From an uncultured Rothia sp. (GTDB lineage Bacteria > Actinomycetota > Actinomycetes > Actinomycetales > Micrococcaceae): a stretch of DNA of 64,000 bases. Below, piece by piece: positions 43,001 to 51,601 of this stretch (positions are counted from its first letter, which is position 1; the number at the start of each line of letters is the position of its first letter). The DNA lies in the NCBI GenBank assembly GCA_946222285.1, contig CAMIIP010000003.1:1-64000 (forward strand), in the 5' to 3' direction. Both the position numbers and the translations under genes were made by a program. The notes beneath the pieces were generated by a model. The model was not told where the DNA came from. It saw nothing but the letters and a program-made list of their open reading frames with translations, and made no database searches.

Positions 43001-43097
43001 CGGCGATGAATGGGGCTTATTCATAGGGTGTCTATATCTTCAACCGTCCGCTGTACCCGGCTGCCGGATTTCTCTTTATGAATAAGCTCTTTCGCCG
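43001..43097 (+). promoter_or_regulatory. Nested inverted repeats between pilin and TadE genes
   Basis: Outer stem CGGCGA (43001-43006) pairs with TCGCCG (43092-43097); inner 11-bp stem GCTTATTCATA (43015-43025) pairs perfectly with TATGAATAAGC (43077-43087). As RNA this forms one long stem in the pilin-tadE leader. It may stabilise the pilin mRNA or limit transcription into the minor-pilin genes; no U-tract follows. Confidence 0.5.
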
Positions 43098-43127
43098 AAA
43101 CCCTGTATAGAAAGCAGAAGCCTCATC

Positions 43128-43535
43128 ATGATAGAAGTTCCCATCAATGAACATTCGACCGATGCTCCACAACGCGCAGAGCAACACACTTCAGAACGCG
43201 GTGCGGTTACCGCTGAATTTGCGGTAGCTTTGCCCGCTGTGATTTTTATTCTCGCCCTACTGCTGGGAGCTACCGCCACAGGTATTGTCCAGCTCAAATT
43301 AGAAGAATCTGTTCGAGTTGGCGCACGGGCGGCGGCGAGAGGAGAAAACACAGAAACCGTACAACGATTAGTGAGAGAAATTGATGGTGATTTTGCGGTG
43401 AATATTCAAGCAGGCGGGGAAACAGTCACGGTTCAATCCAGCGCCCCGGCACCCGGCGTTATTGGCGATATAACGGGGTGGACCCTTCATGCAGAATCGT
43501 CCATTCCTCGAGAACAGTCCCATGTTAGCGGATAG
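43128..43535 (+). CDS. TadE-like minor pilin
   Basis: A 135-residue TadE-family pseudopilin: a polar leader of about 24 residues, then ERGAVTAEFAVALPAVIFILALLLGATATGIVQ. That gives the prepilin motif Gly-Ala-Val-Thr-Ala-Glu-Phe with Glu five residues after Gly, and one hydrophobic helix. The remaining 80 residues are extracytoplasmic and contain repeated Gly/Thr/Val. It precedes a second TadE-like gene, the usual actinobacterial order. Confidence 0.88.
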   Translation: MIEVPINEHSTDAPQRAEQHTSERGAVTAEFAVALPAVIFILALLLGATATGIVQLKLEESVRVGARAAARGENTETVQRLVREIDGDFAVNIQAGGETVTVQSSAPAPGVIGDITGWTLHAESSIPREQSHVSG

Positions 43536-43941
43536 GCAGAGCAGAACGGTGTTGAGCGCGGCTAAGAGAGGCATGAACGGCCAAGCGGAGAGAGAGCGCG
43601 GCTCTGGTACCGTTCTTGCACTGTCGTTGATCCTGATCCTTTTAACATGTCTCGTGGTAATTGCGGGAATCATCGGAGCGGTATCGGCACATCATCGAGC
43701 GCTCTCTGCTGCTGACCTTAGCGCTCTTGCTGCCGCAGATACCGCACGCGGTCTGCGCGAGGGAAATCCCTGCGACGTCGCCGTGCAGGTAGCGCAAGCC
43801 AATTCCGCTGAGCTGGTGAACTGTGCTCAGCCTGAGGGCTTATCCGGCACTGTGGATATTAGGGTCAGCACCGACATCAAAGGCCCCTTTGCCCTACTCG
43901 GACCGGCTGAGGGAATCAGCGGGGCAGGGCCGGCGGGCTAG
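43489..43941 (+). CDS. Rv3654c-like TadE-type protein of the helicase/secretion neighbourhood
   Basis: A 150-residue protein with ERGSGTVLALSLILILLTCLVVIAGIIGAV, the signature hydrophobic helix of the actinobacterial 'helicase/secretion neighbourhood TadE-like' family (M. tuberculosis Rv3654c type). It is followed by ADLSALAAADTARGL and a two-Cys C-terminal region. The start is uncertain: ATG 43489 has GGGGTGG at 8 nt but overlaps TadE by 47 nt; ATG 43522 and ATG 43573 are alternatives. Convergent with the helicase remnant, overlapping by 4 bp. Confidence 0.8.
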   Translation: MQNRPFLENSPMLADRQSRTVLSAAKRGMNGQAERERGSGTVLALSLILILLTCLVVIAGIIGAVSAHHRALSAADLSALAAADTARGLREGNPCDVAVQVAQANSAELVNCAQPEGLSGTVDIRVSTDIKGPFALLGPAEGISGAGPAG

Positions 43942-44270
43942 TCTTTAGAGTCAGAAAAGTTTGAGGCGGATTCCGAGCTTGCACTCTTCACAGACTGCGA
44001 GCGAATCAGCATGGCTTCTAAAAGACGCGCAGCGCCGTCCTTCTCCAGCGGATCGTTGCGGTTGCCGCACTTGGGCGACTGCACACATGAGGGGCAGCCT
44101 GTTTCGCATTCACAGGAGCGAATAGTGTTCAGCGTTGCCGAAAGCCAGTGCCGAGCTGCTGTAAAGCCTCGCTCGGCAAATCCTGCCCCACCCTGATGCC
44201 CGTCGTAGACAAAAATGTGGGTTTTTCTGTATCCATGTGCAGGGCGGTGGACAGACCGCCAATATCCCAA
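43938..44270 (-). pseudogene. DEAD/DEAH helicase, C-terminal Zn-binding fragment (frameshifted)
   Basis: The last part of a YprA/Rv3649-type helicase. From IFVYDGHQGGAGFAERGF it carries the MZB-type four-Cys motif CECETGCPSCVQSPKCGN and a helical C-terminus. The first 20 residues of the open frame are out-of-frame translation. It is joined to the middle fragment by a 1-nt shift near 44211-44226, where GAAAAACCCACATTTTT reads correctly only if one base is added after CCCAC. No ribosome site for independent expression. Confidence 0.8.
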
Positions 44271-44935
44271 CGGTCACAGGTAGCAAACAGGGGGAGCAGA
44301 CCAATAGAAGCGTGTTCTGCGGCGTGAAGTGTTCCGGGAAAGTCGGGTTCTTGAACGCCAGCACCGCTCATCACGGTGGGCTCGATGGTGAACCAGACGG
44401 CGGTCGTCATCAGATTCTGCGGCGGGAGATCGAGGATTTCTTCGCCAAGAATCTCCTGCCCTACCACAGATTTCCGCTGATAAGAAACCACCTGAGTTCG
44501 CACGCGTACCTGCCCATAGTGCATGGTTACCGGACCCCACTCTTCTCGCTTTTCTTCGGCGAGAATCTTCACTTCAGTCAGATCACGAGACTGGGTGAAG
44601 TAGTCAGGGAAAACGCGGGAAACGGCGATGAGGCGGTTATCAAGATCAAGCTCTTCTACCACATAGGTTGTCGATTGGTGGGTATAGATCGCTCCGGTAT
44701 GGCCCTGATGATGAGCCTGCCCCGCATCCATCGTTCCCACCACAGTGCCGGTCTCAATCTCAATAATCTGCAGAGGGGAGCCTCCACCGCCGCGTAAGTC
44801 AACGCTCAGCAAGCTCTTCAGAAACAATCTGACGCTGGGAGCCTCCACCGCCGCGTAAGTCAACGAGTGCTGAGGCATTCTCGGGGTGAGTCCAGAACCA
44901 GCCGGTTGCACGTTTGCGCAGATACCCCTGTTCAA
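44129..44935 (-). pseudogene. DEAD/DEAH helicase, middle fragment (frameshifted both ends)
   Basis: From VDLRGGGGSPLQIIEIETG through the DUF1998-like region (HPGA-type HTGAIYTHQSTTYVVEELDLDNRL, WFTIEP) to STALHMDTEKPT this is family sequence. The frame then switches to STTGIRVGQ and stops. The first 45 residues of the open frame are out-of-frame translation of the segment upstream of the 29-bp repeat. The upstream fragment would join this one if the 61-bp insertion 44776-44836 were removed. Confidence 0.8.
44776..44865. repeat. 29-bp direct repeat marking a 61-bp insertion in the helicase gene
   Basis: The same 29 nt occur at 44776-44804 and 44837-44865, separated by 32 nt. The offset is 61 nt, which is not a multiple of three. 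Removing one repeat and the 32-nt spacer restores the helicase frame through VDLRGGGGSPLQII. The 32-nt spacer is not copied from either flank. Confidence 0.9.
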
Positions 44936-46499
44936 TCAGCCGCTCGAGCAAAGCACCTACGCTGGGACCAAACAGTTCCACCTCTTCAGCACGCAGGGGA
45001 AGTTCGGCGGCCGCAGCGCAAAGGTGCGGGGAAAGCACATAAGGGTTAGCGGGATCAAAAACGGTTGCTTCAACCACGGTAAAAATATCTTCGGGATGAT
45101 GCACCAGATAGGTATCGAGCGGGTCGGCGCTGGCTATGAGCACAGAGAGGGAATCTTGGCCCGCGCGTCCGGCTCTTCCAATTTGTTGGAAGAAAGACGC
45201 GCGGGTCCCCGGCCAGCCAGCCACCAGAACGGCATCTAGACCCGCGATATCAATGCCTAATTCCAAAGCTGAAGTGGAGGCGATACCGAGTATCTCTCCG
45301 CTGCGTAATGCCCGCTCTAATTCGCGGCGTTCTTCGGGGAGAAAACCTGAGCGGTAGGCGCTGACCCTGTGGGAGAGTCCAGTTTCTACTTCGTCGAGGT
45401 AACGGGAGGCAGTTTGGGCAATGGCTTCTGCACCGCGTCGGGACTTGATGAAGGCGATGGTTCGCGTGCGATCCACCACTAAATCGGTGAGCATTTCGGC
45501 GCTTTGTTCGATCACTGATTTACGTTGCGGGGCATTTTTCTCAGCTTCTGACTGGCCGGTATCTCGGATGGCAGAGAGCTTATCGCTGACTTTCTCACGA
45601 AATTCCGGTTCCCATAAAATAGTGTGAGTTGCTCCGTGGGGTGCGGTGTCACGGGTAATGGCAGTGATGTTTTCTTCCCTTACGCCCAGTAACTGAGCGA
45701 ATGACCGGGCGGGGTCGGCGGAGGTTGCGGAGGCACCGAAGAAGACGGGGGAGGATCCGTAGTGGCGGCAGATTCTCCGTAATCGGCGCATAAGAACGGC
45801 TATGTGAGCGCCAAAAACGCCTCGGTAGCTGTGCGCTTCATCGAGTATCACATACTTGAGACGACGCAGGAAAGAAGACCACTGGGAGTGGTTGGGCAGG
45901 ATTCCAAAGTGCAACATATCTGGGTTGCAGAGAATCACATTGGCATGTTGGCGAATCCAGCGACGCTCAGAAAGAGGCGTATCTCCGTCGTAGGTTTCGG
46001 CGCGCACGGTTGGAAGACCCAGCGCGCGAATGGAATTGAGCTGGTCTGCTGCCAGCGCCTTGGTGGGGGATAAATAAAGAACCGTGGCACGGTCCTCATC
46101 CAAACCTCGTTTGGGGGCGAGCTTGCCTCGGTGAACCGCGTCGAGTGAGGGCAAGAGATAGGAGAGCGATTTGCCTGAGGCAGTTCCTGTTGCCAGAATA
46201 AGGTGCTTTTGTGCGCCGGTGGGAATCTCAGGAGCAGAAACCATCGACCGATGAGCGCAATCGGCTGCTTCAACCTGATGAAGATAGGGTTCTGGCACAC
46301 CTAAAGACTCAAATGCTTGGCGAACCTCTGCATGAACCCACCTGGGCCAGGGCGCAGTGATTGCTTCTCTGGCAGGAACCGAGCGAACGTGCGTTATCTG
46401 TTCGGGTAGAGACCCATAACCGAGCTTGGCAACGAGCGCTCGAATCTCGGGTGGAAGCTGATCACGTTGGGGGGAAAATGAAGAAGAATCATCTGACAC
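44799..46499 (-). pseudogene. DEAD/DEAH helicase, N-terminal ATPase fragment
   Basis: The two RecA-like domains of a YprA/Rv3649-family helicase: motif I ATGTASGKS, motif II DEAH, motif III GASATS, RTIAFIKSRRGAE (motif IV region) and motif VI QQIGRAGRAGQ. All catalytic residues are intact. It ends with VDLRGGGGSQRQIVSEELAER because of the 61-bp insertion. The start is placed at GTG 46499 (VSDDSSS); an upstream TTG at 46538 is less likely. In actinobacteria this gene sits beside the tad genes. Its proven role is unknown; nucleic-acid unwinding is inferred. Confidence 0.85.
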
Positions 46500-46637
46500 A
46501 GCTCTATTCTTGCACCCCGTTCGCGCTGGCAGGTTCAAAACCTCTTATTGAGTCGCTGGCGAACTTACTCGACTGAGAAAACCTCAAGACTTTAGGCTAG
46601 AAAATACAGTAAATGTAAATATTGTGAAAGGACCATC

Positions 46638-47723
46638 ATGGCATCAGCACTCTTTGACACCATTACCCTGCGCGAGCTGGAGTTCCGCAACCGTCTGTGG
46701 GTTCCGCCCATGTGCCAGTATGCGGCAACGACTAAAGACGGCGTACCCAACAAGTGGCACGAGATTCACTATGCTTCGATCGCACGCGGAGGCGCTGGTG
46801 CAGTGGTGGTTGAGATGACTAACGTAGAGGCCGCCGGGCGAATTAGTCCCCACTGCCTGGGACTGTGGAACGACGAGCAGCAAGAAGCTTTCAAACCCAT
46901 CGTTGCAGGTATTAAAGACGCCGGCGCGCGAGCTGGTATCCAAATAGCGCACGCTGGGCGTAAAGCTTCGACTCATCCCGAGTGGGGCACCGGTGGCTCT
47001 GGGTCGCTAGCGAATGACGAGGGCGGCTGGGACACTGCCGCGCCGTCAGCTCTTGCCTTTCCCGGACTCAAAGAACCCCTAGCCCTCGATGAAGAAAATA
47101 TTCAGCTCCTAGTGCGAGCTTATGGAGAATCCGCTCGGCGCGCGGTCGAGGCGGGATTCGATTTCCTCGAAATTCACGGCGCTCACGGTTACCTCATTAC
47201 CGAGTTCCTTTCGCCGCTATCGAATGAGCGAGAGGATCGTTACGGCGGCTCTCTAGAAAACCGCGCTCGCTTTCTGTTAGAAGTTACTGATGCTATGCGT
47301 GCGCAGATGCCTGCGAGTATGCCGCTCTTGGCGCGTCTTTCTGCAACCGAGTGGGTGGACGGCGGTATTACAGTAGATGAGACCGTGCAGGTTGCCCGTT
47401 GGCTCAAGGAGCACGGCGTGGACATGGTTGATGTGTCTACAGGCGGTAATTACCCGGCTAAAATCGGTGTCCATGCTGGCTATCAGGTGCCTGCTGCTAC
47501 GCGCATCAAAAACGAAGCAGACATTCCGGTGAGCGCCGTCGGCATGATTAACGAGGCTCGCACTGCCGATTTTATTGTGAGCACGGGACAAGCTGATGTA
47601 GTGATGGTCGGACGTGAAATTCTGCGGGATCATGCTTTTCCTCTGCATGCCGCCGCAGAGTTACATGCAGATATTGATGACGTTCCCGCTCCTTACCGTC
47701 GAGCTTACGCAACCCGTAAGTAA
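46638..47723 (+). CDS. Old yellow enzyme-family NADH:flavin oxidoreductase (YqjM-like)
   Basis: A 361-residue FMN-dependent ene-reductase reducing activated C=C bonds with NAD(P)H. Cys26 and Tyr28 (PPMCQYA) match the YqjM class, with HAGRKAST, EIHGAHGYLI and FLSPLSNEREDRYGGSLENRARF in the TIM barrel and VMVGREILRDHAFP at the C-terminus. AAAGGA precedes the ATG. The following quinone-oxidoreductase gene starts 26 nt downstream, suggesting an operon that handles reactive electrophiles. Confidence 0.94.
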   Translation: MASALFDTITLRELEFRNRLWVPPMCQYAATTKDGVPNKWHEIHYASIARGGAGAVVVEMTNVEAAGRISPHCLGLWNDEQQEAFKPIVAGIKDAGARAGIQIAHAGRKASTHPEWGTGGSGSLANDEGGWDTAAPSALAFPGLKEPLALDEENIQLLVRAYGESARRAVEAGFDFLEIHGAHGYLITEFLSPLSNEREDRYGGSLENRARFLLEVTDAMRAQMPASMPLLARLSATEWVDGGITVDETVQVARWLKEHGVDMVDVSTGGNYPAKIGVHAGYQVPAATRIKNEADIPVSAVGMINEARTADFIVSTGQADVVMVGREILRDHAFPLHAAAELHADIDDVPAPYRRAYATRK

Positions 47724-47749
47724 ATACATTAATTATCAGAGGGTTCAAC

Positions 47750-48784
47750 ATGTCAGAGAAAAAAGTTTTCAGCACTCAGATTCAGCTGGTACGCCGTCCG
47801 CAAGGTACTCCGCAACCAGAGGATTTTCGCACCGTAGAGATTGAATTGCCACCGCTAGCTCCCGGAGAAATCCGTGTAAAAAATGAATTTATTTCTGTAG
47901 ATCCTTACATGCGAGGGCGGATGAACGAGGGAAAGTCTTACATCCCTCCTTTTGAGCTTGGCGAAACTATGACCGGTTCAGCGGTTGGTCGCGTTGTGCA
48001 GAGCGCATCAGATAGATTTTCTGAGGGAGATTTAGTCACTCATTTTCTTGGTTGGCGTGATATAGCTCAGGCACCGGAGTCGGAGTTTTCTCCGGTGCCT
48101 GAGCTTGGCGAAACCAGTGTTTCTGCCTATCTGGGAGTACTGGGACTCACCGGTATGACTGCTTACGCGGGCCTGGTGAAGGTTGCAAAAATGAAAGAGG
48201 GCGATCGGGTCTTTGTTTCTGGCGCTGCGGGGGCAGTGGGGTCAATCGTTGGTCAGATCGCTCGGCTACGAGGTGCCGCAGAAGTGATTGGTTCGGCTGG
48301 CTCGGATCAGAAAGTTTCTTTATTGAAGGAGCGTTATGGCTTCACTTCAGCTATCAATTATCAGGATGCTCCTATCTTGGATCAGCTCGCTCAAGCGGCT
48401 CCCGAGGGGATCGATGTTTACTTCGATAATGTGGGAGGTGACCATCTAGAGGCAGCGCTTGCTCATTTCAACAGATATGGACGCGCAGCTCTGTGCGGAG
48501 CAATTTCTGTTTACAATTCTGAATCATCCATGTCACCAGCTGGTCCGCGGTTTATGACCAACATTGTTTCTCGTTCTCTTACTCTTCAGGGCTTCGTATT
48601 GCAGGATTATATGCAGTATGCGGAAGATTTCCGCAGAGATATTGTTCCGTTGGTTATGAAGGGCGAAATTCGCTACGACGAGACCGTAGTTGTTGGTCTT
48701 GATCGCGCTGTTGAGGCGTTCTTGGGTTTGTTTGAGGGCAAGAATATCGGCAAAATGGTCGTTCGTATTGAACGGGAAGATTAG
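47750..48784 (+). CDS. NADP-dependent MDR-family oxidoreductase (CurA/LTB4DH-like)
   Basis: A 344-residue medium-chain reductase without zinc ligands, of the leukotriene-B4 dehydrogenase/CurA type that reduces alpha,beta-unsaturated ketones. Seen are VDPYMRGRM, the cofactor loop VFVSGAAGAVGSIVGQIA and VDVYFDNVGG-type segment (IDVYFDNVGGDHLEA). The length is usual. GAGGG lies 7-12 nt before the ATG. It is probably transcribed with the old yellow enzyme upstream; the next gene has its own leaderless start. Confidence 0.92.
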   Translation: MSEKKVFSTQIQLVRRPQGTPQPEDFRTVEIELPPLAPGEIRVKNEFISVDPYMRGRMNEGKSYIPPFELGETMTGSAVGRVVQSASDRFSEGDLVTHFLGWRDIAQAPESEFSPVPELGETSVSAYLGVLGLTGMTAYAGLVKVAKMKEGDRVFVSGAAGAVGSIVGQIARLRGAAEVIGSAGSDQKVSLLKERYGFTSAINYQDAPILDQLAQAAPEGIDVYFDNVGGDHLEAALAHFNRYGRAALCGAISVYNSESSMSPAGPRFMTNIVSRSLTLQGFVLQDYMQYAEDFRRDIVPLVMKGEIRYDETVVVGLDRAVEAFLGLFEGKNIGKMVVRIERED

Positions 48785-48793
48785 AATAGCAGC

Positions 48794-49675
48794 GTGGCTC
48801 AAGAACGAATTATCCTGTATTACTGCTTTGCTCCCGTTGCCGATCCCACCGCCGTTATGCTCTGGCAGAAGGCTCTGTGCGAGAAACTCGGCTTGAAAGG
48901 GCGCATCATTATTTCCAAGCACGGCATCAATGGCACCTTAGGTGGAGATGTCGATGCGCTTAAACAGTACAAAAAGAAATCCCGCCAGTATCCCGCTTTC
49001 CAGACGTTGAGCTTGAAGTGGTCAGACGGTAGTTCGGCTGATTTCCCCAAGCTATCGGTCAAGGCTCGCGATGAAATCGTGGCTTTCGGCGCCCCCGACG
49101 AACTCAAAGTTGACGAAAACGGTGTAGTGGGTGGCGGCGTCCACCTCAAGCCCGAAGAAGTCAATAAGCTCGTTGAAGAGCGCGGTGATGAGGTAGTGTT
49201 CTTCGACGGACGCAATGCCTACGAGGCGAAGATTGGCAAGTTCAAGAACGCCGTTGTGCCGGATGTCAATACCACCCACGATTTCATTAAAGAGATTGAA
49301 TCGGGTAAGTACGATGACCTCAAAGATAAGCCGGTGATCACCTACTGCACCGGCGGTATCCGCTGTGAGATTCTTTCTGCTCTCATGAAGAACCGCGGGT
49401 TCAAGGAGATTTATCAGATTGACGGCGGCATCGTGCGTTACGGCGAAAAATACGGCGATTCGGGGCTATGGGAAGGTTCGCTCTATATCTTTGATAGGCG
49501 TCAGACCATGAATTTTTCTCCCGATACTCTCACCATCGGCGAGTGTGAACATTGCGGTGCCCCGGCTAACAAGTTTGAGAATCTGGACGATATTGGCGGG
49601 CGTGCGCTGGTTTTGCTCTGCGATGAGTGCAGGGAAAAGGCGATTGCTCCTCGCGATTCTATGCTTGCGGAATAG
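48794..49675 (+). CDS. trhO: tRNA uridine(34) hydroxylase (rhodanese-type)
   Basis: TrhO (UPF0176, YceA) hydroxylates wobble uridine 34 of certain tRNAs. The 293-residue protein has the N-terminal acylphosphatase-like domain (GRIIISKHGINGTLGG), the rhodanese domain with VFFDGRNAYEAKIG and active-site loop CTGGIRCE, then DGGIVRYGE. A C-terminal four-Cys segment (CEHCGAPA, CDECRE) follows. The GTG start lies 6 nt after TAGAAT (48782-48787), so a leaderless transcript is likely. Length is normal for the family. Confidence 0.93.
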   Translation: MAQERIILYYCFAPVADPTAVMLWQKALCEKLGLKGRIIISKHGINGTLGGDVDALKQYKKKSRQYPAFQTLSLKWSDGSSADFPKLSVKARDEIVAFGAPDELKVDENGVVGGGVHLKPEEVNKLVEERGDEVVFFDGRNAYEAKIGKFKNAVVPDVNTTHDFIKEIESGKYDDLKDKPVITYCTGGIRCEILSALMKNRGFKEIYQIDGGIVRYGEKYGDSGLWEGSLYIFDRRQTMNFSPDTLTIGECEHCGAPANKFENLDDIGGRALVLLCDECREKAIAPRDSMLAE

Positions 49676-49684
49676 GGGTAGCTG

Positions 49685-50167
49685 GTGGAAACTGCTCTGA
49701 TTGAATACGGCACATTTTTGGTGGCCGGTAAAACTGTCGAGGCAACTGAAAATAGCGATTTTTCCGCCGTGTGGCAGGAGCTGTTTGCCGGTCTGAATGA
49801 GGAGCAGAAGCAGGTCTGCGCCAAGCTACAGGCGGTGGGTGTTATGATGCCCACCGCTGAAGATGAAGGCTTTACCTACACCGCTGGTTTTATGGTGCAG
49901 AGTATTGCTGAGGTTTCTGCGCTGGGGTTTACGGGGGTGGTGGTTCCTGCCGCCATGTATGCAACGGTGCTGGTCACAGGGGCTGTTCCTGGCTCAATCA
50001 AGCCCGGCTTTGAATATTTGTATTCAGAATTTATACCCAGCAAAGGTGCTCAACCTACCGGAGTGAACCTAGAGGTTTACGGACCGGGGGATAGGAGCTC
50101 CGAGGAGTATCGCATGTATCTGTGGAGTGCCGTGAGCGGTTTAGAGGTACAGCCCAGAGTCGGCTAG
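49685..50167 (+). CDS. GyrI/AraC effector-binding-like domain protein
   Basis: A 160-residue single-domain protein resembling the GyrI-like small-molecule binding fold (YTAGFMVQSIAEV, VVVPAAMYATVLVTG, NLEVYGPGDRSSEEYRMYLWSAV). There is no DNA-binding domain. The function is unknown; family members bind cationic compounds or act as stand-alone effector domains. The GTG start is 9 nt after trhO with GGGGT ahead of it, so it may be co-transcribed. A hairpin follows at 50204-50253. Confidence 0.72.
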   Translation: METALIEYGTFLVAGKTVEATENSDFSAVWQELFAGLNEEQKQVCAKLQAVGVMMPTAEDEGFTYTAGFMVQSIAEVSALGFTGVVVPAAMYATVLVTGAVPGSIKPGFEYLYSEFIPSKGAQPTGVNLEVYGPGDRSSEEYRMYLWSAVSGLEVQPRVG

Positions 50168-50203
50168 GTAGCCGCAGACAATGGAGAGGTAACAGAAAAT
50201 TTG

Positions 50204-50253
50204 TTAAATAGCTATGACCGTGTATCCCTAATGACACGGTCATAGCTAGTTAA
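50204..50253. terminator. Strong hairpin, probable bidirectional terminator
   Basis: A 20-bp stem with a single mismatch (50204-50223 with 50234-50253) and 10-nt loop. On the minus strand it is followed by CAAATTTTCTG. It lies between two convergent reading frames (49685-50167 plus and 50292-50444 minus). Confidence 0.75.
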
Positions 50254-50291
50254 AGGTGCCTCAAGTGACATAGGCTGGAGATGCCAAGCGG

Positions 50292-50444
50292 CTAACTATT
50301 CTTAGCTTCTTCTAAATCTACTTTTAACTTGTTGATGATTTCTTCCCCTACCTGCTGTGGAACAGGAGAAGATCCGTCTGCGAGTCGCGTCTGCCACTCA
50401 GTAATTGATTTTTCGATGTTTTCAACATTCTGTGTATCTGCCAT
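50292..50444 (-). CDS. Small 50-residue acidic protein, unknown
   Basis: A short frame encoding MADTQNVENIEKSITEWQ, then a Pro/Gln-rich hinge and EEIINKLKVDLEEAKNS. It is predicted helical and acidic, with no Cys and no membrane segment. Support is its amino-acid composition, its position upstream of a terminator hairpin on the same strand, and clean start and stop. The ribosome site is weak. I do not recognise a family. Confidence 0.5.
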   Translation of the reverse strand: MADTQNVENIEKSITEWQTRLADGSSPVPQQVGEEIINKLKVDLEEAKNS

Positions 50445-51051
50445 GCAATAAGTGTACTGCAAGGCATAGCTAAATTACTACTCAGTAATGTAATTGCCTT
50501 GTGCCAAAAGCTACAGATTGCCAGTATTTTTCTAGTTCTCAACTAAAACAGGAACATCTGTGGTGTATATGAATGCTAAAAGTACCGTTGTAATGATCGG
50601 CAATCATTAACGCGGCGTAAACCTGAAATAAACAGTTGATTTCGTTTATTGCATATGTTATAAACGAAGTAGGTGTGAATGCTCGCCTGTTGGCTCATTT
50701 GCCTGAAAAGCTCCTAAGCTACCCGGCATGTAAGTTGTTCGCTCCACTTGCTTTGATACCGATGAACTCCGTTCTTCTGTGGAAGGTATTGAAACTTTCT
50801 TCTGAGCTTCAGCCACCGAGCTTGGATCGCCTTGAACAGCACCGTCAGATCGTGCAGGTGGCTGAGGTAGCAAAGTGGCCGGCAAAAACGTATACCGTAA
50901 CGAAACTCTAGAAGAAGCATGAGTTACACGGTCATCAGCTTGGGTGCTTTGGCTGAGCCTACCAGCGTCGTCGAACGTGTGCTGGGTCGCCCAACGCAGT
51001 CCTTGAAAGAGACCTCACCCGATGCCGGTGAAAGAACCGGTTTGTTATCTT
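50445..51051. other. About 600 bp without a convincing gene; possible gene remnants
   Basis: A frame from 50636 (TTG) to 50911 encodes 91 residues without recognisable family. A frame at 50919 begins with MSYTVISLGALAEPTSVVERVLGRPTQ-SLKE, which resembles the C-terminal end of NmrA/SDR-type oxidoreductases (a '-VERVTGRPA-SL-E-' ending), and then loses sense. This may be the tail of a deleted oxidoreductase gene. No insertion sequence or RNA gene was recognised. Confidence 0.35.
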
Positions 51052-51057
51052 ATGGTT

Positions 51058-51594
51058 ATGGACTACGAGATACGGGATGCGAAAACTACCGATGCGGAAG
51101 CAGCGGCGCATCTTTATACAGACGGTTGGAGGTTCGCTTATCAGGGGCTGATCCCCCAGAACTACCTCGATTCTCTTAACGCTGAGGCGAGGGTTTCATA
51201 CTGGGAAAAGACTTTATCTGAGCCTATTCACCTGAGAAAGTCTATTCGCAAAGTGGCATGTGATGAGAATCGTCAGGTGTTGGGCGTTATCAGTTTCGGC
51301 GCTGATAGGGAGCCTGAATCTGGCGCTGCCGAGATTTATACGCTTTATGCTCGACCGGAGAAAGTGGGGCAAGGCGTTGGATATAGCCTGATGAATCATG
51401 CTGTGGTTGAGCTTCAGAAAGCTGGCTATCAGCAGGTCATCCTATGGGTGCTGCAGGGCAATGATCTTGCCCAGAACTTCTACACTCGACAGGGTTTTAC
51501 TTTCACGGGTAAAACTCGTGAAGATGTCATAGAAGCTACCGTTTTGTGTGACCTACAGATGTTACGTCCGCTAACGACATCTGGATACCTTTGA
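51058..51594 (+). CDS. GNAT-family N-acetyltransferase
   Basis: A 178-residue GNAT acetyltransferase, with EIRDAKTTDAEAAAHLYTDGW at the N-terminus, the acetyl-CoA pyrophosphate loop ARPEKVGQGVGYSLMNHAV (Q/R-x-x-G-x-G/A at about 102-110) and LWVLQGNDLAQNFYTRQGF near the C-terminus. The substrate is unknown. ATG 51058 follows TATCTT by 6 nt; ATG 51052 is two codons earlier. It is convergent with a second GNAT gene, 7 bp apart, but the two are not close relatives. Confidence 0.85.
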   Translation: MDYEIRDAKTTDAEAAAHLYTDGWRFAYQGLIPQNYLDSLNAEARVSYWEKTLSEPIHLRKSIRKVACDENRQVLGVISFGADREPESGAAEIYTLYARPEKVGQGVGYSLMNHAVVELQKAGYQQVILWVLQGNDLAQNFYTRQGFTFTGKTREDVIEATVLCDLQMLRPLTTSGYL

Positions 51595-51601
51595 AAGGCT
51601 A

